Shown: positions 8,767 to 17,223 of the stretch, piece after piece | Position numbering within the stretch: position 1 is the first letter of the stretch | Layout of the letters: every line of letters begins with the position of its first letter | Assembly (NCBI GenBank): GCA_902798695.1 | Contig: CADBXK010000001.1 | Span: 310,001 to 374,000 of the forward strand | Origin: Oscillospiraceae bacterium | Lineage (GTDB): Bacteria; Bacillota; Clostridia; Oscillospirales; Ruminococcaceae | DNA: 64,000 nt | Direction of reading: 5' to 3' | Position numbers and translations under genes: made by a program | The notes under the pieces: generated by a model | The model's input: only the letters and a program-made list of their open reading frames with translations | Database searches by the model: none | What the model was told of the DNA's origin: nothing

Positions 8767-9771
8767 ATGGAATCAATTTTTAGCGATCCAAAAAAGCAAA
8801 CTATGCTAAGTGGAGTTCAACCAACAGGTATATTTACACTTGGCAACTACATTGGAGCTATAAAAAACTGGCGTAAGGTACAGAATGATTATAATTGTTT
8901 GTATTTCATTGCAAATCTACACTCACTAACTGTTAGAAACGACCCACAAAAATTAAAGAAACTAACTTTAGATTGTGTTGCGCTTCTTCTAGCTTGTGGA
9001 ATAGATATTGAAAAAAGTATATTATTTATACAGAGTCATGTGCCAGAACATACCGAGCTTTCCTGGGTTTTGCAGTGCTATACTCAATTTGGTGAGTTAA
9101 CCCGCATGACGCAATTCAAAGACAAAAGTGCAAAAAACGCAGACAATGTTAATGCAGGTTTATTTGGGTATCCTGTTTTAATGGCTGCTGATATTTTAAT
9201 ATATCAATCTGATTTTGTTCCAATTGGTGCAGACCAAAAACAACATCTTGAATTAACAAGAGATATTGCAAATAGATTTAATAATTTATATGGAGAGACT
9301 TTTAATTTACCTAATCCTTATATTCCACAATCTGGCGGAAGAGTTATGAGTTTAGCAAATCCTACTTCTAAAATGTCAAAATCGGATAAAAATCTAAATG
9401 GATTTATATCTGTTTTAGATCCTCCAGATGTTATAATAAATAAATTCAAAAAAGCTGTAACCGACTCTGAATCAAAAATATACTACAGTGATGAAAAACC
9501 CGGAATTTCAAATTTGCTCACAATATATTCCGTTCTTGCAAATCTAGAAATGAGTGAAGTTGAAGAAAAATTTAGAGATAAGGGTTATGGTGAATTCAAA
9601 CTAGCTGTTGGTGAATTAGTAGCTGAAACATTAAAACCAATTCAAGATAAGTATAACCAGCTATCTAAAGACAAAAAATATTTACAAGAAATTTGTGATC
9701 AAGGTGCTAAAAAAGCATCTTCAATAGCACAAAAGACTCTAAAATCAGTTTATGAAAAAATAGGAATTTAG
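8767..9771 (+). CDS. trpS: Tryptophanyl-tRNA synthetase
   Basis: 334 residues, the usual bacterial length. The class I HIGH-like motif is in PTGIFTLGNYIGA and the KMSKS motif is SKMSKSDKN. Other family marks are AADILIYQSDFVPIGADQKQHLELTRDIA and AVTDSE. It charges tRNA-Trp. The upstream gap (8583-8766) is AT-rich; I looked for T-box elements and saw none. A bidirectional terminator follows. Confidence 0.97.
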   Translation: MESIFSDPKKQTMLSGVQPTGIFTLGNYIGAIKNWRKVQNDYNCLYFIANLHSLTVRNDPQKLKKLTLDCVALLLACGIDIEKSILFIQSHVPEHTELSWVLQCYTQFGELTRMTQFKDKSAKNADNVNAGLFGYPVLMAADILIYQSDFVPIGADQKQHLELTRDIANRFNNLYGETFNLPNPYIPQSGGRVMSLANPTSKMSKSDKNLNGFISVLDPPDVIINKFKKAVTDSESKIYYSDEKPGISNLLTIYSVLANLEMSEVEEKFRDKGYGEFKLAVGELVAETLKPIQDKYNQLSKDKKYLQEICDQGAKKASSIAQKTLKSVYEKIGI

Positions 9772-9791
9772 GTTCCTATTTTCAAATGATA

Positions 9792-9834
9792 AAAATCACA
9801 TCCTACAAGTTAATTGTAAGATGTGATTTTTTCT
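9792..9834. terminator. Bidirectional intrinsic terminator between trpS and the lipoprotein gene
   Basis: AAAATCACATC pairs with GATGTGATTTT (11 bp), then a two-base internal mismatch and a four-base inner stem. T-runs follow on both strands. Confidence 0.88.
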
Positions 9835-9858
9835 TGATATTAAATAACAAACAAATAT

Positions 9859-10341
9859 TTATTCTGATACAAACGAGCATTTAAAATTATAATTAGGTAA
9901 TGCTAATGTTTTTAGCAAACCACTCTCTCTATCAATAATCGCAGTATAATTCCCATATTCAGTTACTCCTTCAATGTTTTCTCCAGGTTTAGCCAAACTG
10001 TCTTCTATTGCTTTTGAAAGTATTTCCGGCAAAACAGCTTTTAACAATTGTCCGTTTTCCTCATTTATGTCCAATCCCATATATGAAACTTTCTGTTTTT
10101 CCGAATCAAAAACAAAACATAAGTCTTTTATATTTTCTGGAGAAACATATGCAAATCGAGTCTGATTTCCCACTTTTTTAATACTCAAAGTATACTCCAT
10201 TTCATTTTGTTTACAGTTAGCTAGCATACTAAAATCCTGCTTTTTTTCAAAATAGTCATTATTCATTTTACTAGAAGATTCACATCCAGTTAAAAACAAA
10301 ATAAACAAAAAACAAATAAAACATAGTAATAACTTTTTCAA
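9859..10341 (-). CDS. Putative lipoprotein of unknown function
   Basis: 160 residues from a TTG start with SD AGGAGG nine bases upstream. It has a type II signal peptide ending in the lipobox FLTGC, with Cys19 the likely lipidated residue. The mature part mixes polar beta-like stretches (MEYTLSIKKVGNQTRFAYV, VTEYGNYTAIIDRESG). I do not recognise a family with confidence. It follows spoIVB by about 60 bases on the same strand and may be co-transcribed, which hints at a sporulation role, but nothing in the sequence proves it. Confidence 0.78.
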   Translation of the reverse strand: MKKLLLCFICFLFILFLTGCESSSKMNNDYFEKKQDFSMLANCKQNEMEYTLSIKKVGNQTRFAYVSPENIKDLCFVFDSEKQKVSYMGLDINEENGQLLKAVLPEILSKAIEDSLAKPGENIEGVTEYGNYTAIIDRESGLLKTLALPNYNFKCSFVSE

Positions 10342-10404
10342 TTTAATTATCCTCCTAAATAACGATACGTAATAAAATCTAAAATTATTACTATAATTTT
10401 GTTA

Positions 10405-11607
10405 TCAATTAAAATTTAAAAGTTTATTTGATTTTTCAATCATAGTTTCAGCAAAAACACCATATCCTCTTGTTGGATCATTAACAAAAACATGAGTTAC
10501 TGCCCCAATTAATTTTCCATTTTGTATTATAGGACTCCCGCTCATTCCTTGAACAATTCCACCAGTTTTTTTCAAAAGTTTTTGATCTGTAATTCTAATC
10601 ACGAAATTTCTATTGTTCTGTTTAAAATCTATTGATTCAATTTCAATATCATAACTTTGAGGAACATCACCAAATATGGTACTATATATACTTGCTTTTC
10701 CTATTTTCGCTTCCTGTTTAAGACCTATTAAAACAGGTTCATGTATATCAATAGGCTTAATCAATCTACCAAACAACCCACACTCATCGTTAATTTTTAC
10801 ATTCCCTATCGCCTCACTATTGGAAAATATTCCACATAATTCTCCAGGCAAACCAGATGTGCCATGTTTAACATCATTTATATATGCACTAACAATTTCG
10901 CCACGCCCAAGCGGAAGAATATTTCCAGTATCAACATCACATATTGGATGTCCTAGTCCTCCAAAGATTCCATTTTCAGTGCAAAAAGTTATTGTGCCTA
11001 TTCCTGCCGAACTATCTCTAACCCAAAGTCCAGCCAACCATTTTTCTTCTTTCAAAGAATATGCAGGCTTTAATTTGGTTTCATATTCTTCAAAATTCCG
11101 CTTATATTTTAGTCTCAATAATCTACCTTCACTCGTTGAAACTAATTCTTTTAGTTCATTATTACTACTTACCTTATTGCCGTCAACAGATGTTATGACA
11201 TCTCCAACTTTTAATCCAGCCTCCTTAGCTGGAAATCTATTTCCTTCATTACAGGATACATCTTTAATATCTATAACCATAACACCATCTGTCAAAAGTT
11301 TCACTCCAAACGGTGTTCCACATGGCGTTACTTTTATTTTATTCAATTCTCTAACTTGAATCTTTTTAATAGGTATAATTCCAAATAAAGAAACTTTATA
11401 TTCTTTATTGCATTTTTCATCAGCACTAATTATCATATCACTTTTTATCTCTGAAAAATCCACTCCCAGCCAACTTGACTTTATTTTTTGATCACTATAA
11501 ATCATATAAGTATCCTGAATAATGTAAGAATAGTAGCTAACCACCCCCATAATTCCGGTAACCACAATAATTATAGAAATAATAATTGATCGTATAAATT
11601 TATTCAA
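10405..11607 (-). CDS. spoIVB: SpoIVB, stage IV sporulation serine protease
   Basis: About 400 residues: an N-terminal membrane anchor (SIIISIIIVVTGIMGVVSYY), a PDZ domain with PAKEAGLKVGDVITSVDG, and a C-terminal peptidase S55 domain. The likely catalytic pair is the His in GGLGHPICDVDTG and the Ser in GGIVQGMSGSP. In B. subtilis SpoIVB is made in the forespore and cleaves SpoIVFA to trigger pro-sigma-K processing. A GTG at 11619 overlaps the SD (GAGGG), so TTG 11607 is the better start. The lipoprotein gene follows. Confidence 0.95.
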   Translation of the reverse strand: MNKFIRSIIISIIIVVTGIMGVVSYYSYIIQDTYMIYSDQKIKSSWLGVDFSEIKSDMIISADEKCNKEYKVSLFGIIPIKKIQVRELNKIKVTPCGTPFGVKLLTDGVMVIDIKDVSCNEGNRFPAKEAGLKVGDVITSVDGNKVSSNNELKELVSTSEGRLLRLKYKRNFEEYETKLKPAYSLKEEKWLAGLWVRDSSAGIGTITFCTENGIFGGLGHPICDVDTGNILPLGRGEIVSAYINDVKHGTSGLPGELCGIFSNSEAIGNVKINDECGLFGRLIKPIDIHEPVLIGLKQEAKIGKASIYSTIFGDVPQSYDIEIESIDFKQNNRNFVIRITDQKLLKKTGGIVQGMSGSPIIQNGKLIGAVTHVFVNDPTRGYGVFAETMIEKSNKLLNFN

Positions 11608-11686
11608 ATTAAATAACACCCTCTATTATTTTAAAATATTCTATAACTATAATATGTCAAATATTTCAAAATACATACCTACATTT

Positions 11687-11717
11687 TAAAAACAAAAAAA
11701 GCTCTCACTCGAGAGCT
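11687..11717 (-). terminator. Intrinsic terminator of the small unknown gene
   Basis: AGCTCTC/GAGAGCT stem with a four-base loop, followed on the minus strand by TTTTTTTGTTTTT. It separates the 85-residue gene from spoIVB. Confidence 0.85.
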
Positions 11718-11739
11718 AAATAAAAAAATTTAAACAAAG

Positions 11740-11994
11740 CTAACATTTAAGATTCTTATAATTATCTTTAATCCAACTTATCATTTCATTTAATCCATCA
11801 TCTGATAATCTAAAAATTTTATCAAACAATGCCTCACTAGCATCTAAACAATTCTGCCCCTGCCAAATTATAACTTTAATTTTACAATCATCAATATCAG
11901 GAAATATTTTAAAATTAAAATTATCCAAACTACTCGAAAAAATATTACCAAATTTCAAATATTCCAAAGTAGGAAAATGAAAACTTTGACTCAT
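11740..11994 (-). CDS. Small protein of unknown function
   Basis: About 85 residues from ATG 11994 (MSQSFHFPTLEYLKFGNIF...). It is preceded only by a weak SD (GGTGG) but followed by a clear terminator, which supports its being a real gene. The stretch KIKVIIWQGQNCLDASEALF and the C-terminal helix DGLNEMISWIKDNY are its most distinctive parts. A faint resemblance to DUF3786-like proteins (a V-LW-G pattern followed by ALFD) was noticed but is too weak to name it. It lies between bioY and spoIVB on the same strand. Confidence 0.6.
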   Translation of the reverse strand: MSQSFHFPTLEYLKFGNIFSSSLDNFNFKIFPDIDDCKIKVIIWQGQNCLDASEALFDKIFRLSDDGLNEMISWIKDNYKNLKC

Positions 11995-12039
11995 AAACAA
12001 ACCACCAACATATAAAATTTATATAACAGCATTCATATT

Positions 12040-12591
12040 TTAACCAAGTTTAAGAATTTTTTCAAGTTTAGGTGCAAAAACTGCTACAAACGCTATCTTT
12101 ATAGCATCACCAATCAAGAAAGGAAGAACACATACCACAAATGCACTATATATATCAACTGAACTATAAATCATATACCATAATAATCCACATAAATAGC
12201 ACACAAATGTACCTAAAATCATAGCCAATACTAATCCAAATATTTTAGTAGAATTTTTATCAAACTTATTTTTAAAGTAACAGTATACTAAACCAATAAC
12301 CGACGCCATCGGAACATACCCTATCAAAAATCCTGCTGTTGGACCTACAAAAACAGCCACTCCTCCAACCAACTTAGAAGTAAATGGTAAACCAACTAAA
12401 ACCAAAATCAAATAAACTAATTGACTTATTGCACCATATTTAGGACCCATAATAACTCCTGAAATATATACAGCAACTGTTGCCATAGTAATTGGTATAG
12501 GTTGGATTGGAATTGAAATCATAGATAAAATACAAGTTAAAGCACAGCAAAAAGCACACAATACTATTGTTTTTATTTGAATCTTAGACAA
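12040..12591 (-). CDS. bioY: BioY, biotin-specific S component of an ECF transporter
   Basis: 183 residues with about six membrane segments. Diagnostic stretches are SIPIQPIPITMATVAVYISG, QLVYLILVLVGLPFT and VGPTAGFLIGYVP. BioY binds biotin and works with the shared EcfA-EcfA'-EcfT module, which is encoded at 29.5-32 kb. The start is TTG with SD GGAGGGAG six bases upstream. No biotin synthesis genes or BirA site were seen nearby. Confidence 0.94.
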   Translation of the reverse strand: MSKIQIKTIVLCAFCCALTCILSMISIPIQPIPITMATVAVYISGVIMGPKYGAISQLVYLILVLVGLPFTSKLVGGVAVFVGPTAGFLIGYVPMASVIGLVYCYFKNKFDKNSTKIFGLVLAMILGTFVCYLCGLLWYMIYSSVDIYSAFVVCVLPFLIGDAIKIAFVAVFAPKLEKILKLG

Positions 12592-12641
12592 ACAAATCTC
12601 CCTCCTCTTAAATTAAACATTTATAATTAAAATCTGACAGC

Positions 12642-12671
12642 ATTTTATCACACAAAACGTTTAAAAGTCAA
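12642..12671 (-). promoter_or_regulatory. Probable promoter for bioY
   Basis: On the minus strand TTGACT (12671-12666), 18 bases, TAAAAT (12647-12642), about 50 bases before the start codon. Confidence 0.6.
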
Positions 12672-12805
12672 TATATAAATAAAAAATACTAATATATTAA
12701 AATTGAGAATATACATTGTTAATAAGCAATTTAAATACAATTTTATATTAAATTTTTTTATTTTCTATTTATTAGAAGTATTTTTGACTAAAAATGCAAA
12801 ATTTC

Positions 12806-12834
12806 TTGATTTATACGCATATTTAATGTATAAT
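12806..12834 (+). promoter_or_regulatory. Probable promoter for the activase genes
   Basis: TTGATT, 17 bases, TATAAT. The -10 box begins a 17-base string that recurs exactly upstream of the amino-acid permease gene (48136-48152). Confidence 0.65.
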
Positions 12835-12879
12835 TGGTATCAAATGTTTGATTTTTTTAATTTATAAGGAGTATTGATT

Positions 12880-15834
12880 TTGTTGAGAGACACAAATTTT
12901 AAAATTGGATTAGATGTTGGCTCAACCACGATAAAATGCGTGGTCTTTAAAGAACAGAACATAGTTTTTAAATCTTATGAACGACACAAAGCTATGATAA
13001 AAGAAAAAGCAATAGAACTCTTGTCATATATTAATAAAAACATATTAAAAAACGCTCCGGCTTACATTTCTGTAACAGGATCATCCGGGTTAGGACTATC
13101 TCAAGATGCTAATATAAAATTTGTGCAGGAAGTTTATGCAACGAAAATTGCAGCCAGAAAACATTATCCTGAAATTGATGTTATTATTGAACTCGGTGGA
13201 GAAGATGCCAAAATTCTTTTTTTATCTGGAGCACCAGAAGTAAGAATGAACGGATCTTGTGCTGGTGGAACAGGTGCATTTATAGATCAAATGGCTGTTT
13301 TGCTTGGAATTGATTTAAAAGAATTTGATGAGCTCTCTCTAAACTATAATAAACTATATACAATTGCTTCTAGATGCGGCGTATTTGCAAAATCGGATAT
13401 TCAGCCATTAATAAATCAAGGTGCTCAAAAAAATGATTTAACAGCTAGTATTTTTCAAGCTGTCGTTAATCAATCTATAGGTGGATTAGCTCAGGGTAGA
13501 GAAATAAAAGGCAAAGTTATGTTTTTAGGAGGGCCTTTAACTTTTTTCTCAGGATTGCGTGAAAGATTTATAGACTCTCTTAATTTATCTAAAGATAATG
13601 CTATTTTCCCTGAAAACAGCCAATATTTCGTTGCTTTAGGGGCAGCAGAATATGCCACAGAAGCAACTACCCCTATAGGTTTATCTTCGATCATTAATTC
13701 ACTGAAAAAAGAAAAAAATTCTAACAATAAAGCAACTTTACCACCTTTATTTGATAACGAAGATGAATATGAAGAATTTTTATCAAGACAAAACAAAATT
13801 GCTATTAATTTTAAAGACATATCCCAATATACCGGAAATGCATATTTAGGAATAGATGCTGGCTCAACAACTATAAAAATTGTTCTCATATCAGAAAATA
13901 ATGAAATACTTTATTCAAAATATCTTTCAAACGGAGGAGAAGTTCTTGGCATTGTAATAGAGTCTTTAAAAGAAATATATGATAAAATACTGTCTTGTAA
14001 CGGCAAAGTTAAAATAGCAGGAAGTGCTGTTACTGGATATGGAGAAAGTTTGATAAAAACTGCTTTTTCACTAGATCACGGAATTGTTGAAACAATTGCT
14101 CATTTTACTTCAGCAAGACATTTCCTTCCAAATGTCGATTTTATAATAGATATTGGTGGGCAAGATATTAAATGTTTCAAACTAAAAATGGGAGCTATAG
14201 ATTCAATAATGTTAAATGAAGCGTGTTCCTCAGGTTGCGGCTCCTTTTTAGAAACTTTTGCAACAGCACTTGGATATACTGCCCCTGAATTTGCAAAAAA
14301 AGGCCTTTTTGCTAAATCACCTGTTGATTTAGGATCACGTTGCACAGTGTTTATGAATTCATCCGTTAAACAAGCTCAAAAAGAAGGAGCAACTATTGAA
14401 GATATATCTGCAGGTCTTTCAATATCCATAGTTAAAAATGCTATATATAAAGTCATCAGAGCACAAAGTCCAAACGATTTAGGAACAAATATAGTTGTTC
14501 AAGGTGGAACGTTTTTAAATGACGCCGTTTTGAGAGCCTTTGAAAAAGAAATAGGTATTAATGTTATTAGAACACCTATTTCGGGATTAATGGGAGCATA
14601 TGGTTGTGCTTTATATGCAAAAAATAACGTTTCACAAACTTCTTCGATCATAACTCCGGAAGATTTAAAAAAATTCTCACACTCTGTAACATCTACAACA
14701 TGTAAAAATTGTCCAAATAATTGTAGATTAACTATAAACAAATTTGGCAACAAAAATATTTTTATATCGGGTAACAAGTGCAATAAATACAATAATATAG
14801 CCGAGTCAGTTAAGTACAATGTGGTTGAATATACATACAACAAATTAATCGATCTTCCAAATCATAAAGGTAAACGTGGCAAAATAGGTATTCCTATGGT
14901 TTTAAATATGTTTGAAAATTTACCATTTTGGGTTGCTTTTTTTGAGTCTTTGGATTTTGAAGTCATTATTTCTCCAAGGTCAAGCAGAGAATTATATGTA
15001 AGTGGTCAACACACAATTCCTTCAGACACTGTTTGCTATCCTGCCAAACTAGTTCATGGCCATATTAATTCATTAATAAATGAAAATGTTGATTTTATAT
15101 TTTATCCATGCATGACATATAACTTCGATGAACATTCCGGAGACAATAACTACAATTGTCCTGTTGTTGCATATTATCCAGAAATAATAAAATCCAACAT
15201 CATATTTAAAAACAATCAAAAATTTATAATGGATTATGTAGGCATCGATAAACCAAAATACTTTGAAAAATTTGCATTTAAAATATTTTCTAAATATTTT
15301 AGTGTAGAAAAAAAAGAAATCAAAAGTGCAACATATAAAGCATATGTAGCATATAAAAACTATAAACAAGATCTAAAGAATTATGCATCTGAAGCTATTG
15401 ATTATGCAAATCAGAACAACAAAAAAATAATTGTTTTAGCCTGTAGACCATATCATATAGATCCTGAAATCAATCATGGAATAGATCGACTTCTTTCAAG
15501 CTATGAAACTGTTGTTTTAACTTCAGACGCTATAGCATATCAATCTGATTATAGAGTAAAAACAAACGTTTTAAATCAATGGACATATCATGCAAGATTA
15601 TACACTGCTGCAAAAGAAGTAACAAAACACGAAAACATGAATTTAATTCAACTAGTGTCTTTTGGTTGCGGTGTTGATGCTATAACAACAGATGAAATCA
15701 GAGACATTTTGGAATCTAATAATAAACTATATACTCAAATTAAAATTGATGAAATAAATAATCTGGGAGCGACAAAAATACGAATTCGAAGTTTATTAGC
15801 AGCCATTGAAGAACGCAATAATCACTATAAATAA
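12880..15834 (+). CDS. 2-hydroxyacyl-CoA dehydratase activase-related protein, double-activase part
   Basis: 984 residues from TTG 12880, eight bases after SD AAGGAG; a TTG at 12874 is only two bases from the SD. Two BcrAD/BadFG ASKHA ATPase domains follow one another. The first has GLDVGSTTIKC, GGEDAKIL and NGSCAGGTGAF (about 1-270). The second has GIDAGSTTIKI, GGQDIKCF and NEACSSGCGSF (about 325-590). The Cys of each should help hold a [4Fe-4S] cluster. A Cys-rich DUF2229-like region completes it (CKNCPNNC, SDTVCYPAKL). Close relatives usually run on into a C-terminal part that here is a separate downstream gene. The true substrate of this family is unknown. Confidence 0.88.
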   Translation: MLRDTNFKIGLDVGSTTIKCVVFKEQNIVFKSYERHKAMIKEKAIELLSYINKNILKNAPAYISVTGSSGLGLSQDANIKFVQEVYATKIAARKHYPEIDVIIELGGEDAKILFLSGAPEVRMNGSCAGGTGAFIDQMAVLLGIDLKEFDELSLNYNKLYTIASRCGVFAKSDIQPLINQGAQKNDLTASIFQAVVNQSIGGLAQGREIKGKVMFLGGPLTFFSGLRERFIDSLNLSKDNAIFPENSQYFVALGAAEYATEATTPIGLSSIINSLKKEKNSNNKATLPPLFDNEDEYEEFLSRQNKIAINFKDISQYTGNAYLGIDAGSTTIKIVLISENNEILYSKYLSNGGEVLGIVIESLKEIYDKILSCNGKVKIAGSAVTGYGESLIKTAFSLDHGIVETIAHFTSARHFLPNVDFIIDIGGQDIKCFKLKMGAIDSIMLNEACSSGCGSFLETFATALGYTAPEFAKKGLFAKSPVDLGSRCTVFMNSSVKQAQKEGATIEDISAGLSISIVKNAIYKVIRAQSPNDLGTNIVVQGGTFLNDAVLRAFEKEIGINVIRTPISGLMGAYGCALYAKNNVSQTSSIITPEDLKKFSHSVTSTTCKNCPNNCRLTINKFGNKNIFISGNKCNKYNNIAESVKYNVVEYTYNKLIDLPNHKGKRGKIGIPMVLNMFENLPFWVAFFESLDFEVIISPRSSRELYVSGQHTIPSDTVCYPAKLVHGHINSLINENVDFIFYPCMTYNFDEHSGDNNYNCPVVAYYPEIIKSNIIFKNNQKFIMDYVGIDKPKYFEKFAFKIFSKYFSVEKKEIKSATYKAYVAYKNYKQDLKNYASEAIDYANQNNKKIIVLACRPYHIDPEINHGIDRLLSSYETVVLTSDAIAYQSDYRVKTNVLNQWTYHARLYTAAKEVTKHENMNLIQLVSFGCGVDAITTDEIRDILESNNKLYTQIKIDEINNLGATKIRIRSLLAAIEERNNHYK

Positions 15835-15850
15835 GAGGAGTTTTTAATTT

Positions 15851-17131
15851 ATGGGTATAAACTATGATAAATCGGGACGCGTTATATTTACCAAACAAAT
15901 GAAAAAAACATACAAATTACTCATACCGAATATGCTTCCAATACACTTCGAATTAATAAAAAATATTCTCCAACAAAGAGGCTACGATTGCGACTTATTG
16001 AAATCTAACAATACAAATATTGTAAAAATGGGACTACAAAATATCCATAACGATACATGTTATCCGTGTCTTTTAGTCGTTGGTCAATTTATTGACGCAC
16101 TAAAAAGTGGAAAATATGATCCAAATAAAACCGCTCTTTTTATTACTCAAACAGGTGGCGGATGTAGGGCATCTAACTACATTCATTTACTTAGAAAAGC
16201 CCTTAAAAAAGCCGGATATCCACACGTTCCAGTTGTATCTGTAAATTTAGCCGGTCTTGAAAAAAATCCAGGATTCAAAATGAGTTTATCGCTAATTAAA
16301 CAGCTAGTTTCAGCTCTAATATACGGTGATATGTTAATGCTATTAGAAAATCAAACCAAACCGTATGAAGTAATTAAAGGAACTACAGAACAAACAACTA
16401 AACATTGGGTTGAAAAATTAGCATGTCAATATAAAAGTTCAAATGAGTTTGGTAAAAAAGTCATGACTCAAAATTTCAACAATATTGTAAGCGACTACGC
16501 AAATATACAAATAAATAAAACACCTAAAGTTAAAGTTGGAATTGTTGGAGAAATATATGTAAAATACTCACCTTTAGCCAATAACAACTTAAGTGATTTT
16601 TTACATAATGAAAATGTAGAAGTAGTTATTCCCGGCATAATGGACTTTATAATATTTAAAGTAGATAATCGAATTGTAGATATAGACATATATGGTGGCA
16701 GTAAATTAAAAAGGTTAATCTGCTATAAATTCAAAAAATATCTGGAAGGCATACAAAATATATTTATCGACTCAATAAAAAAATCAAATAAATTTTCTCC
16801 TCCTAGCTCATTTGAAACAATTAAAAAAAATGTTAAATCATATATAGGTTATGGTGCTAAAATGGGAGAAGGCTGGCTACTAACTGCTGAAATGATTGAA
16901 TTAATTAAAGATGGTGCTGAAAATATTGTATGCGCACAACCATTTGGTTGCTTACCAAACCACATAGTAGGAAAAGGTATGGTGAGACAAATAACAAATA
17001 AAAATCCAATGGCCAATATAGTATGCGTAGATTATGATCCTGGGGCAACAAAAGTGAATCAAGAAAACAGAATAAAATTAATGCTCGCTACTGCCAAAGA
17101 ACGTTTTAACAACAAAAACAACACTATTTAG
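15851..17131 (+). CDS. 2-hydroxyacyl-CoA dehydratase-like protein, C-terminal part of the activase pair
   Basis: 426 residues with SD AGAGGAG upstream and a 16-base gap after the activase gene. It has NDTCYPCLLVVGQFI, TQTGGGCRASNY and ICAQPFGCLPNHIVGKG-like features (the last reads VCAQPFGCLPNHIVGKGM), with several conserved Cys that may bind an iron-sulphur cluster. It corresponds to the HgdB-like C-terminal third of the roughly 1,400-residue activase-related proteins found as one chain in many Clostridia. The two products add up to about 1,410 residues, so they probably work as one complex. Confidence 0.82.
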   Translation: MGINYDKSGRVIFTKQMKKTYKLLIPNMLPIHFELIKNILQQRGYDCDLLKSNNTNIVKMGLQNIHNDTCYPCLLVVGQFIDALKSGKYDPNKTALFITQTGGGCRASNYIHLLRKALKKAGYPHVPVVSVNLAGLEKNPGFKMSLSLIKQLVSALIYGDMLMLLENQTKPYEVIKGTTEQTTKHWVEKLACQYKSSNEFGKKVMTQNFNNIVSDYANIQINKTPKVKVGIVGEIYVKYSPLANNNLSDFLHNENVEVVIPGIMDFIIFKVDNRIVDIDIYGGSKLKRLICYKFKKYLEGIQNIFIDSIKKSNKFSPPSSFETIKKNVKSYIGYGAKMGEGWLLTAEMIELIKDGAENIVCAQPFGCLPNHIVGKGMVRQITNKNPMANIVCVDYDPGATKVNQENRIKLMLATAKERFNNKNNTI

Positions 17132-17166
17132 TAATTCTTATATAACTTTTACTATTTCAAAAATGC

Positions 17167-17208
17167 AAAAACAAGAGTGTCTTTATCGTATAGCACTCTT
17201 GTTTTTTT
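17167..17208. terminator. Bidirectional terminator between the activase pair and the acyl-CoA synthetase gene
   Basis: AAAACAAGAGTG pairs with CACTCTTGTTTT (12 bp), with T-runs on both strands, between convergent genes. Confidence 0.9.
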
Positions 17209-17223
17209 ATAAAAATTTACTAT

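Noticed and set aside
10676-11359. 227-codon plus-strand frame opposite spoIVB
   Set aside because: It is fully antisense to a well-conserved protease gene and shows no domain features.
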